A DNA stretch of 21,506 bases from an uncultured Bacteroidales bacterium (lineage in GTDB: Bacteria > Bacteroidota > Bacteroidia > Bacteroidales > P3). The position numbers were made by a program, and so were the translations under genes. Positions 1-7,057 of this stretch are shown here, piece after piece. The notes under the pieces are model-generated. The model was not told where the DNA came from, made no database searches, and saw only the letters and a list, made by a program, of their open reading frames with translations. How positions within the stretch are numbered: position 1 is the stretch's first letter; each line of letters opens with the position of its first letter. Location of the stretch: positions 1-21,506 of the forward strand of contig CALEFF010000071.1 in the NCBI GenBank assembly GCA_937876865.1, given 5' to 3'.

Positions 1-10
1 CGCTGCCAGA
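1..10 (+). rRNA. Probable 3' end of a 5S rRNA (partial)
   Basis: The first bases, CGCTGCCAG, resemble the usual end of Bacteroidales 5S rRNA (…GTAGGTCGCTGCC). A strong intrinsic terminator follows at 19-52, as expected at the end of an rrn operon. Only about ten bases are visible, so this rests on the short tail plus the terminator. It could be the end of another structured RNA. Confidence 0.45.
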
Positions 11-18
11 TTAAACCG

Positions 19-52
19 AGAGCTTCGCTGAAAAGCGAGGCTCTTTTTTTTT
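19..52 (+). terminator. Rho-independent terminator with GNRA tetraloop
   Basis: Arms AGAGCTTCGCT (19-29) and AGCGAGGCTCT (34-44) pair over 11 bp with one G-U pair. They close a GAAA tetraloop and are followed by an unbroken T run to 52. It ends plus-strand transcription coming from the left, probably an rrn operon. The minus strand has no T run, so it should not terminate the convergent WD40 gene. Confidence 0.9.
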
Positions 53-95
53 GAGTCTACGAGACTACAAGACTTATATCAAGAAGAATAATAGA

Positions 96-923
96 TTATA
101 AATCTTTCCAAAACATTATAAGCAAAGGTAAAATAAGGAAACTTCCAAAACATAATAAAAAGATTGGTATATTAAAATCATCTGTTAAGGCAATATTATA
201 ATATTCACGTTGATAATTAGGGAAAAGTCCGTTAATTAGTTTTGGATATTTAGCTTCGATATCCCATTTCTTGATAGGCTGTTCAAATGCGGTTGAGTAG
301 ACATATTTCCCTGTTGAATCAAAGACAACTTCTTCAACATATCTTTGGCAACCAGAGAGAATATTTAAACAATCACCATTTTTAGTATCCCAAATTCTAA
401 TAGTCCCATCGATTGAAGCAGAGGCTAATTTTTCACCATTAGGACTATATGATAATCCGTTTATGATATTAAAATGTCCTTTGAGAGTTAAAACAATTTT
501 TTCTGTTTGTAAATCCCAAATTTCTATCTTATTATTTGGATAGCCAAAACCTGCTGCCAAATATTTTCCATCAGGGCTATATCTAATAGAATATGCTGAC
601 TTGTTGCCAACTTTTTTAATCAATTCTTTTGTATCTACATCAAATATTTCAATACCTCTTTCACTATGAGAAGTAGCTATTTGCTTTTTATCAGGAGAAT
701 AGCACGCTTCATAATAAAATCCTTTTGATTTATCATAATTATAAGGGAATTCATCTTCATTTATTGAACCATACCTTGAATATGTATTCTCTAATTTATT
801 AAAGAATTTAGAATAGTACTTTTCTTCATTATAGGATTGAATAGAAAAATCCCACGATAAATAAAGATTGATTGCAGATAATAGGAACGCAAAGTATAAA
901 AAAACTCTAAAAAACTTATCCAT
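96..923 (-). CDS. Membrane-anchored short WD40-repeat protein
   Basis: A 275-aa protein of unknown role. Residues 5-21 form a hydrophobic segment (signal anchor), and 252-272 form a second one near the C-terminus. Between them are about four WD40-type blades (roughly 68-105, 106-150, 151-192, 193-229), with SPDGKYLA and IRIWD-type strands most regular in blades two and three. A full propeller usually needs seven blades, so this may oligomerise, pair with a partner or be a shortened relative. The start codon is followed directly by the hydrophobic segment, which supports the start. The gene is convergent with the rrn-like terminator and divergent from the CRISPR leader. Nothing in the sequence ties it to Cas12a beyond its position. 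Confidence 0.75.
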   Translation of the reverse strand: MDKFFRVFLYFAFLLSAINLYLSWDFSIQSYNEEKYYSKFFNKLENTYSRYGSINEDEFPYNYDKSKGFYYEACYSPDKKQIATSHSERGIEIFDVDTKELIKKVGNKSAYSIRYSPDGKYLAAGFGYPNNKIEIWDLQTEKIVLTLKGHFNIINGLSYSPNGEKLASASIDGTIRIWDTKNGDCLNILSGCQRYVEEVVFDSTGKYVYSTAFEQPIKKWDIEAKYPKLINGLFPNYQREYYNIALTDDFNIPIFLLCFGSFLILPLLIMFWKDL

Positions 924-1019
924 TGCAAAAAATATTGATTGTTCTTTTATATATATTTTCTATAAAACGAGGAAGATGAATGAATTATTTTGACTATTAT
1001 AGAAAAGGCTGAGACTATG

Positions 1020-1118
1020 AAAAAAAGTCTTTGCTTTTTGAAATTTTTTCAAAGAAAAAATCTTTTTTTTCTTTGCTTTTTTTGATTTTTTCTTTGCTTT
1101 TTTTTCTTCTTTGCAAAC
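1020..1118. repeat. T-rich tract with repeated CTTTGCTTTTT units
   Basis: The gene-free stretch 924-1296 holds the CRISPR leader on its right side and this low-complexity tract on its left. CTTTGCTTTTT recurs at about 1030, 1072 and 1092, with a fourth partial copy CTTTGC near 1110; spacings are about 42, 20 and 18 bp. No open frame of note and no recognisable RNA gene is seen in 924-1154. Confidence 0.6.
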
Positions 1119-1232
1119 CTCGGTCTCTACATTTTATTGATTTGTGTTTAATTCTTTGATTTTCAAACTTGAAAGCAAAGATTCAAAAAAAGGGGTGGGG
1201 TAAATAAGTCTTTTTTAAGGAAAGAAATATGC

Positions 1233-1263
1233 TGATTTATTTGCCTGATAACCAAATAAATCA
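1233..1263. promoter_or_regulatory. Operator-like palindrome in leader of array 1
   Basis: Arms TGATTTATTTG (1233-1243) and CAAATAAATCA (1253-1263) are a perfect 11-bp inverted repeat around a 9-base centre. The left arm ends with the -33 box and the right arm abuts the -7 box. A bound protein would cover the promoter. It lies upstream of the expected start site, so it should act as DNA rather than RNA. An identical copy sits at 5696-5726. Confidence 0.75.
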
Positions 1264-1271
1264 TACCTTTG
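1240..1271 (+). promoter_or_regulatory. Promoter of CRISPR array 1
   Basis: TTTG at 1240-1243 and TACCTTTG at 1264-1271 are spaced by 20 bases. This matches the Bacteroidota sigma-ABfr consensus TTTG-N19..21-TAnnTTTG. Transcription would start near 1277, about 20 bases before the first repeat, and run in the direction that places the crRNA handle 5' of each spacer. Confidence 0.8.
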
Positions 1272-1296
1272 CAAAGTCTTTTACATAGAAACACCT

Positions 1297-1826
1297 GTCT
1301 ATAAGACGCATTTAATTTCTACTATTGTAGATGGGCAACGGTATATAAGGCTCAGATTATGTCTAAAAGACGCATTTAATTTCTACTATTGTAGATGCGG
1401 ATAAGTGTTTGATTTTTGGCGGAGTCTAAAAGACTAATTTAATTTCTACTATTGTAGATTTGCTCCTGTTTCCCAATTATTGAAAGGTCTAAAAGACATA
1501 TTTAATTTCTACTATTGTAGATGAGAGAATGAGAGCTTGCAGGTGGAAAAGTCTAAAAGACGCATTTAATTTCTACTATTGTAGATTGATCACGGTGCAA
1601 AATTACATTTACAACGTCTATAAGACGCATTTAATTTCTACTATTGTAGATCATTGGGAAGAAAAAGCAAATGAAAGTGGTCTAAAAGACACATTTAATT
1701 TCTACTATTGTAGATCCTAAGATTATTGATTTAGCAAATAAGTCTAAAAGATGCATTTAATTTCTACTATTGTAGATGCTCATTATCGTGCATTAACGTA
1801 CATTGTCTATAAGACGCATTTAATTT
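1297..1826 (+). CRISPR. Type V-A CRISPR array 1: 8 spacers, 8 full repeats plus a truncated end repeat
   Basis: Repeats of 36 bp begin at 1297, 1361, 1424, 1487, 1551, 1616, 1680 and 1742. A ninth at 1805 keeps only its first 22 bases. Spacers are 26-29 bp. The last 19 bases of each full repeat, AATTTCTACTATTGTAGAT, form the Cas12a handle (stem TCTAC/GTAGA, loop TATT). All full copies share an identical last 22 bases. Variation lies only in the first 14 bases: TATAAGACGC in repeats 1, 6 and 9; TAAAAGAC plus GC, TA, ATA or ACA elsewhere; TAAAAGATGC in repeat 8. The truncated ninth repeat lacks the handle, marking the leader-distal end. Every spacer can be read in an open frame, consistent with protospacers from coding DNA. 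Confidence 0.98.
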
Positions 1827-1900
1827 TTTGTTAGTCTTTGTTTTGGAAATATAAATCAAAGAAAAAATAATAATTCAAGGGGTTATTTGATACAATTTCT

Positions 1901-1908
1901 TAAATTTG
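1901..1908 (+). promoter_or_regulatory. Possible -7 box of the cas12a promoter
   Basis: TAAATTTG fits TAnnTTTG and would start transcription near 1914, just before the ATG codons at 1926 and 1932. No clear TTTG is found 19-21 bases upstream, so the match is only half. Readthrough from array 1 is the alternative source of cas12a mRNA. Confidence 0.4.
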
Positions 1909-1931
1909 CAATACACAAAAAAAGAATGGTT

Positions 1932-4900
1932 ATGGCAAATTTTGAGAATTTTACAAATCTTTATTCTATTTCAAAAACGCTTCGTTTTGAATTGCGACCT
2001 ATTGGAAAGACACAAGACTTTATAGAAAAGCATGGCTTGTTGAAAGAAGATGCTCATCGTGCTGATAGTTACAAAAAAGTAAAGAAACTAATAGATGAAT
2101 ATCATAAAGACTTTATAGAAAAATCGCTTTCGTCTTGTAAATTGAAAATAGAGAGTAATGATAAGAAAGATTCTTTAAAAGAGTATTGTGAACTTTATAA
2201 GAAAAAAGATAAAAGTGAATCAGATAAAAAAGCATTCAAAAAGATACAAGACCAATTACGAAGTCAAATTGTAAAAGCCTTTAATGATAGAGAAGAATTT
2301 AAAGAATTAGGTAAAAAAGAGTTGATAACTGATTTGCTGCCTAAGTTTTTAGATGATGAAAACAATAAAGAATTAGTTGAAGAGTTCAAAACTTTCACTA
2401 CATATTTCACAGGGTTTCATGAAAACCGTAAAAATATGTATTCAAGTGAAGAGAAATCAACTGCAATAGCCTATCGACTAATTCACGAAAACCTTCCTAA
2501 ACATTTAGACAACGTTTCTATTTTTGAAAAACTTAAAACCTCAAAGGTAAGTGAAGAGTTTGCAAATATAAGCAAAGATTTGAAAGAAGAATTGCAAGGA
2601 AAGAGTTTAGAAGATTTCTTTTTGATAGAATCTTACATTGAATTGCTTTCACAATCTCAAATAGATAGATATAATGCCTTAATAGGAGGAAAGTCGCTTG
2701 AAAAGAATAAAAAGATAAAAGGCTTAAACGAATACATAAACCTTTATAATCAAAAGCAAAAAGATAGCAAGGACAGATTACCAAAATTGAAAATGTTGTA
2801 TAAACAAATACTAAGCGATAGAGGTGCTTTGTCTTGGTTGCCTGAAACTTTTAGCTCGGATAATGAACTTTTAGAAAAAATAGAAGAATGTCGTAGAGAA
2901 TTTACAACAAATGAAGATGGTAAGGGTAGCCTTTTGGAAAAAATCAAACAATTGATAATCTCCCTTGACAAATACGATGTTAACAAAATATATATCCGCA
3001 ACGACATTCAAATAACCAATATTTCACAAAAGGTATTTGGCAGTTATGGAATTATTTATGCAGGACTAAGAGAATTATTAAAGAAAGATGTTAAGCAAAA
3101 AAAGAAAGAAAACATCGAAGACTATGAAGAAAGACTTGAAAAGCTAATAAAAGCCTTAGACAGTATAGCAATAAGCACGATAGAGGAAGGAGTTGCAAGT
3201 TTAGGATTAGAAAATAAAAGCTCAATTGTTGATTATTTTAAACAAAACATTGAAACTCTTTTCGTGGATATAGAAAATAACTACTCTAAGGTAAAAGACT
3301 TATTGAATATAGAATATTCCAAAGGGTGCAATTTAAAACAAGACAAAGTAAATGTTGAGAAAATCAAAAATTATTTAGATTCGCTAAAAGCTTTGCAAAA
3401 CTATATAAAACCATTATGTGGAAAGGGCAACGAGGCTGAAAAAGATGAAAAATTTTATGGGGACTTTACTCTATTATGGGACGAGTTTAATAAAATAACT
3501 CAACTCTACAATATGGTAAGAAACTATCTTACACAAAAACCTTATTCGGAAGAAAAAATCAAACTTAATTTTCAAAACTCTACATTGCTAAAAGGTTGGG
3601 ACTTAAATAAAGAAAGAGATAATACAAGTGTGTTGTTAAGAAAAGATGGTCTTTACTATCTTGCAATAATGAATAAAAATCATAATGCAGTATTTGATGT
3701 TAAAAACACAAAAGATAAAAACAACGGAGAGTGTTATGAAAAAATAGAATACAAACTCTTACCAGGACCAAATAAAATGCTCCCCAAAGTTTTTTTATCT
3801 ACAAAAGGAATTGCGGAATTTAATCCAAGTAATGAATTATTAAAAAATTACCAAAACGAAACACACAAAAAAGGCGATAAATTTAAGATTGAAGATTGTC
3901 ATGCTTTGATAGATTTCTTTAAAACTTCAATAGAAAAACATAAAGATTGGAAACATTTTGGATTTGTTTTTTCGGAAACGAAGTCATACGAAGATTTAAG
4001 TGGATTTTATAGAGAAGTAGAACATCAAGGATATAAAATCACTTTTAGAAATATTGCAATTGATTATATTGATTCTTTGGTTGAAGAAGGCAAAATCTAT
4101 CTTTTCCAAATCTATAACAAGGATTTTTCGCCTCATAGCAAAGGTACACCAAACCTTCATACGCTTTATTGGAAAATGCTCTTTGAAGGAGATAATCTTT
4201 CTAATGTAGTATATAAACTAAACGGAGAAGCAGAAGTGTTTTTCAGAAAAAAGAGTTTGCCAAACGATAAACCAACACACCCAGCAAACGAACCAATAGA
4301 ACATAAAAACAAATTAAGTGGAGATTATAAGAGTGTATTTCCTTATGACTTGATAAAAGACAAACGATACACAGTTGATAAATATCAATTCCATGTTCCG
4401 ATAACAATAAACTTTAAAAGTGAAAATATTGATAATGTAAATGATAGGGTAAATCAATACATTAGAGAATCAAAAGACCTACATATCATAGGAATTGACC
4501 GAGGAGAAAGACATTTACTATATATTTCGGTTGTTGATTTGCAAGGAAATATAAAGTATCAAACAAGTTTGAATGTTATAAATAACTATGATTACCACGA
4601 TAAACTGACCGAAAGAGAAAAAGACAGAGACGAAGAACGCAAGAGTTGGCAAACAATAGAAGGAATCAAAGATTTGAAAGAAGGATACCTTAGTCAAGCG
4701 ATTCACAAGATATGTAATCTTATGATAGAGTATAATGCTATTGTTGTACTTGAGGATTTGAATTTTGGTTTTATGCGAGGTCGTCAAAAGTTTGAACATT
4801 CCGTTTATCAGAAATTTGAAAAAATGTTGATTGATAAACTGAATTATTTGGCGGACAAGAAGAAAAACCCACAAGAAATAGGTGGATTATTGAAGGCATA

Positions 4901-5642
4901 TCAATTAACAAATCAATTTAAAAGCTTTAAGGAATTAGAAAAACAAAGCGGATTTTTATTCTATACACAAGCTTGGAATACAAGTAAAATAGATCCTGTA
5001 ACAGGTTTTGTAAATCTTTTCGATACTCGTTACACCAATAAAGAAAATGCAAGAAAATTCTTTTCAAACTTTGAAGATATACGTTTCAATAAAGAAAAGA
5101 ATTATTTTGAATTTAAGTTTGATTACAACAACTTTACTACAAAAGCTGAGGAAACAAGAACTAAGTGGACTCTCTGTACATTTGGAGAAAGAATAGAGAC
5201 TTTCCGCAATAGTGAAAAGAACTCTCAATGGGATAATAAGACTATTGACTTGACTAATTCGTTCAAAGAATTGTTTGAAAAGTACGGAATAAATTATTCG
5301 GATTTGAAAGAACAAATAGTAAGTCAAGAAAAGAAAGAATTTTTTGAAGAATTATTGCACTTACTTCGTCTTATGTTGCAAATGCGTAATAGTATAAGCA
5401 ATACAGATGTGGATTATATAATTTCTCCGATTGCAGATGAGAAAGGAAACTTCTATTTAAGTTCTAAATGTGATGAATCTTTACCACAAGATGCCGATGC
5501 AAACGGAGCATATAACATTGCAAGAAAAGGAATTATGATAGTAGAGAGAATAAAAGCAGGTAAGAAAGGAGAGAAACTTGATTTGGCTATTTCAAACAAA
5601 GATTGGTTGAAATTCGCACAAAATAAACCTTATAGAAAGTAA
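1932..5642 (+). CDS. cas12a: CRISPR-associated endonuclease Cas12a (Cpf1)
   Basis: A 1236-aa single-protein effector that processes its own crRNA and cuts DNA beside a T-rich PAM. The N-terminus MANFENFTNLYSISKTLRFEL is typical of the family. An in-frame TTG at 1887 would add 15 residues, but ATG 1932 has AAAGA six bases upstream and matches family starts; ATG 1926 is also possible. Numbered from 1932, all three RuvC residues are present: D856 in IGIDRGERH, E941 in VVLEDLNFGF and the DADANGAY motif at 1187-1194. LQMRNS, tied to the Nuc/RuvC active site, is intact. crRNA-processing residues corresponding to FnCas12a H843, K852 and K869 are H783, K792 and K809. The PAM-side NKMLPKVF segment is also kept. 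Length and motifs indicate a full, active enzyme. It lies between two arrays, with no adaptation genes in the window. Confidence 0.98.
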   Translation: MANFENFTNLYSISKTLRFELRPIGKTQDFIEKHGLLKEDAHRADSYKKVKKLIDEYHKDFIEKSLSSCKLKIESNDKKDSLKEYCELYKKKDKSESDKKAFKKIQDQLRSQIVKAFNDREEFKELGKKELITDLLPKFLDDENNKELVEEFKTFTTYFTGFHENRKNMYSSEEKSTAIAYRLIHENLPKHLDNVSIFEKLKTSKVSEEFANISKDLKEELQGKSLEDFFLIESYIELLSQSQIDRYNALIGGKSLEKNKKIKGLNEYINLYNQKQKDSKDRLPKLKMLYKQILSDRGALSWLPETFSSDNELLEKIEECRREFTTNEDGKGSLLEKIKQLIISLDKYDVNKIYIRNDIQITNISQKVFGSYGIIYAGLRELLKKDVKQKKKENIEDYEERLEKLIKALDSIAISTIEEGVASLGLENKSSIVDYFKQNIETLFVDIENNYSKVKDLLNIEYSKGCNLKQDKVNVEKIKNYLDSLKALQNYIKPLCGKGNEAEKDEKFYGDFTLLWDEFNKITQLYNMVRNYLTQKPYSEEKIKLNFQNSTLLKGWDLNKERDNTSVLLRKDGLYYLAIMNKNHNAVFDVKNTKDKNNGECYEKIEYKLLPGPNKMLPKVFLSTKGIAEFNPSNELLKNYQNETHKKGDKFKIEDCHALIDFFKTSIEKHKDWKHFGFVFSETKSYEDLSGFYREVEHQGYKITFRNIAIDYIDSLVEEGKIYLFQIYNKDFSPHSKGTPNLHTLYWKMLFEGDNLSNVVYKLNGEAEVFFRKKSLPNDKPTHPANEPIEHKNKLSGDYKSVFPYDLIKDKRYTVDKYQFHVPITINFKSENIDNVNDRVNQYIRESKDLHIIGIDRGERHLLYISVVDLQGNIKYQTSLNVINNYDYHDKLTEREKDRDEERKSWQTIEGIKDLKEGYLSQAIHKICNLMIEYNAIVVLEDLNFGFMRGRQKFEHSVYQKFEKMLIDKLNYLADKKKNPQEIGGLLKAYQLTNQFKSFKELEKQSGFLFYTQAWNTSKIDPVTGFVNLFDTRYTNKENARKFFSNFEDIRFNKEKNYFEFKFDYNNFTTKAEETRTKWTLCTFGERIETFRNSEKNSQWDNKTIDLTNSFKELFEKYGINYSDLKEQIVSQEKKEFFEELLHLLRLMLQMRNSISNTDVDYIISPIADEKGNFYLSSKCDESLPQDADANGAYNIARKGIMIVERIKAGKKGEKLDLAISNKDWLKFAQNKPYRK

Positions 5643-5661
5643 GAAAGTTGGACGATCTTAT

Positions 5662-5759
5662 TTTGATTTTCAAACTTTAAAGCAAAGAAATATGCTGATT
5701 TATTTGCCTGATAACCAAATAAATCATACCCTTGCAAAGTCTTTTACACAGAAACACCT
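5662..5759 (+). promoter_or_regulatory. Duplicated CRISPR leader of array 2
   Basis: This is a second copy of the array 1 leader. Bases 5684-5759 match 1221-1296 at 74 of 76 positions, and 5664-5687 match 1157-1180 at 23 of 24, with 44 bases missing between the blocks. The palindrome TGATTTATTTG/CAAATAAATCA is unchanged at 5696-5706 and 5716-5726. The promoter keeps TTTG (5703-5706) and the 20-base spacing, but its -7 box is TACCCTTG (5727-5734), one base off consensus, so transcription may be weaker than for array 1. Confidence 0.85.
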
Positions 5760-5986
5760 GTCTATAAGACGCATTTAATTTCTACTATTGTAGATTAGGA
5801 GGAAGAGAGATGACAAACAACGGTCTAAAAGACACATTTAATTTCTACTATTGTAGATTGGAGAGTCATCGTATATTAGAGATAATGTCTAAAAGACGCA
5901 TTTAATTTCTACTATTGTAGATTTAAAAATCTTTCAAAAGAATATATGTGGTCTAAAAGACACATTTAATTTCTACTATTGTAGAT
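5760..5986 (+). CRISPR. Type V-A CRISPR array 2: 3 spacers, 4 repeats
   Basis: Repeats start at 5760, 5823, 5887 and 5951, with spacers of 27, 28 and 28 bp. The first repeat is identical to the first repeat of array 1 (TATAAGACGC variant), so leader and first repeat were duplicated together. Repeats 2 and 4 carry TAAAAGACACA and repeat 3 TAAAAGACGC. The 3' handle is unchanged in all four. Orientation matches array 1. Unlike array 1, the last repeat is complete and is followed directly by the promoter region of the next gene. Confidence 0.97.
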
Positions 5987-6004
5987 AGGTAGAGATTAAT
6001 TGTT

Positions 6005-6012
6005 TATCTTTG
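6005..6012 (+). promoter_or_regulatory. Possible -7 box upstream of the RhuM gene and aat
   Basis: TATCTTTG fits TAnnTTTG and lies 27 bases before the RhuM start codon. The nearest upstream ATTG (5978-5981) falls within the last CRISPR repeat, 23 bases away, a little longer than usual. It may be the original aat promoter, now driving the RhuM gene and aat together. Confidence 0.45.
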
Positions 6013-6039
6013 TAGGCGTTTAGTTGAGAAAAAATTAAG

Positions 6040-7053
6040 ATGGTTATGGAAAAAGAGAATAATATAACGCCTATAAATGATGAGATAGTTATTTATCAAA
6101 CAGAAGATGGTAGTGTTAAGGTTGATGTGTTGTTTCAAGATGAGACTGTTTGGCTAACGCAAGAGCAAATGGCGTTGCTTTTTGGGAAATCAAAATCAAC
6201 TATAAATGAACACATATTAAATATTTATCAAGAAGGAGAGTTGTTGGAGAAAGATAGTAAAAGAAAAATCGGAATTTCCGATTTTTCTACAAAACCAACA
6301 AATTTCTATAATCTTGATGTTATTATATCGGTAGGCTATCGTGTGAAATCTCGTCAAGGTACTATGTTTCGTATTTGGGCTACACAACGATTGAGGGATT
6401 ATATAATTCGAGGATATGCTTTGAATGAAGAAAGGTTTAAAAAAGCTTCTTCTATGAATTATTTCCGCGAGTTGTTAGATAAGATTAGGGATATTCGCTT
6501 AGAGGAGAAGGTTTTTTATCAACAAATAAAGGATATATATAAGACAAGTATAGATTATGAACCTTCTGATGAGATTACAATTCAGTTTTTTAAAGAGGTG
6601 CAAAATAAATTGTTATGGGCTGTAAGTGAAAAAACAGCTGCTGAATTGATTTATTATAGAGCGAATGCTTCACTTCCTATGATGGGATTAACCTCTACAA
6701 GTGTTGCTGAAAAACTTAGAAAGCAAGATGTTTTGATAGGAAAGAATTATTTAACGAAAGATGAGTTGCAGGCATTAAAACTTATTGTTGAACAATATCT
6801 TGCTTATGCAGAAGCACAAGCTTTGGCTCATAAGCCAATGTATATGAAGGATTGGAAAGAACGATTAGATATTATTTTAAAGTTGAATGAAAGAAATGTT
6901 TTAGAAGGTCCCAGTAAAATTTCTCATGAATTAGCAAAATATAAAGCAGAATCAGAGTATTTGAAATATAAGGAAAAGGAAATACAGCAAATTCATTTTG
7001 AAAGTATAAAAGAATTAGATAAAGATCTAAAACAACTTAAAGATAAAAATTAA
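6040..7053 (+). CDS. RhuM family protein
   Basis: A 337-aa member of the RhuM family (virulence protein RhuM, COG3943), whose biochemical role is not established. It shows the family pattern: a start IYQTEDGSVKVDV (18-30), a helix-turn-helix-like stretch VWLTQEQMALLFGKSKSTI (37-55), and the hallmark YNLDVIISVGYRVKSRQGT (90-108) followed by FRIWATQRLRDYIIRGYALN (110-129). The C-terminal half is the ordinary RhuM helical region; no Fic motif is present, unlike the paralogue at 17612-18631. The start may be ATG 6040 or 6046; both share ATGGTTATGG with cas12a. It begins 53 bases after array 2 and ends 4 bases before aat, so it is probably cotranscribed with aat. RhuM genes are often in accessory regions beside defence genes, so a link to mobile-element conflict is plausible but unproved. 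Confidence 0.9.
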   Translation: MVMEKENNITPINDEIVIYQTEDGSVKVDVLFQDETVWLTQEQMALLFGKSKSTINEHILNIYQEGELLEKDSKRKIGISDFSTKPTNFYNLDVIISVGYRVKSRQGTMFRIWATQRLRDYIIRGYALNEERFKKASSMNYFRELLDKIRDIRLEEKVFYQQIKDIYKTSIDYEPSDEITIQFFKEVQNKLLWAVSEKTAAELIYYRANASLPMMGLTSTSVAEKLRKQDVLIGKNYLTKDELQALKLIVEQYLAYAEAQALAHKPMYMKDWKERLDIILKLNERNVLEGPSKISHELAKYKAESEYLKYKEKEIQQIHFESIKELDKDLKQLKDKN

Positions 7054-7057
7054 GAAA

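Larger units (their letters stand above)
1155..1296 (+). promoter_or_regulatory. CRISPR leader of array 1
   Basis: This is the A/T-rich sequence directly before the first repeat. Its last 76 bases (1221-1296) recur before array 2 at 5684-5759 with 2 mismatches. A further block at about 1157-1180 recurs at 5664-5687 with one mismatch. Between the two blocks copy 1 has 44 bases that copy 2 lacks, with AAAG at both ends of the missing stretch. The leader contains a good Bacteroidota promoter and a palindrome, listed separately. Confidence 0.85.

Noticed and set aside
1021..1130. Stem between GAGAC near 1012 and GTCTC near 1123 as a terminator
   Set aside because: Only five pairs over a loop of more than 100 bases; not credible.
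1529..1720. 63-codon open frame across array 1 (MRACRWK…)
   Set aside because: It runs through CRISPR repeats and spacers; the same peptide recurs because the repeats recur. Not a gene.
1827..1925. Possible small RNA or tracr-like RNA between array 1 and cas12a
   Set aside because: No anti-repeat, no hairpin with T run; Cas12a needs no tracrRNA.
2533..5327. Minus-strand open frames within cas12a (83-118 codons)
   Set aside because: They are antisense to a complete, motif-confirmed gene and show no recognisable protein features.
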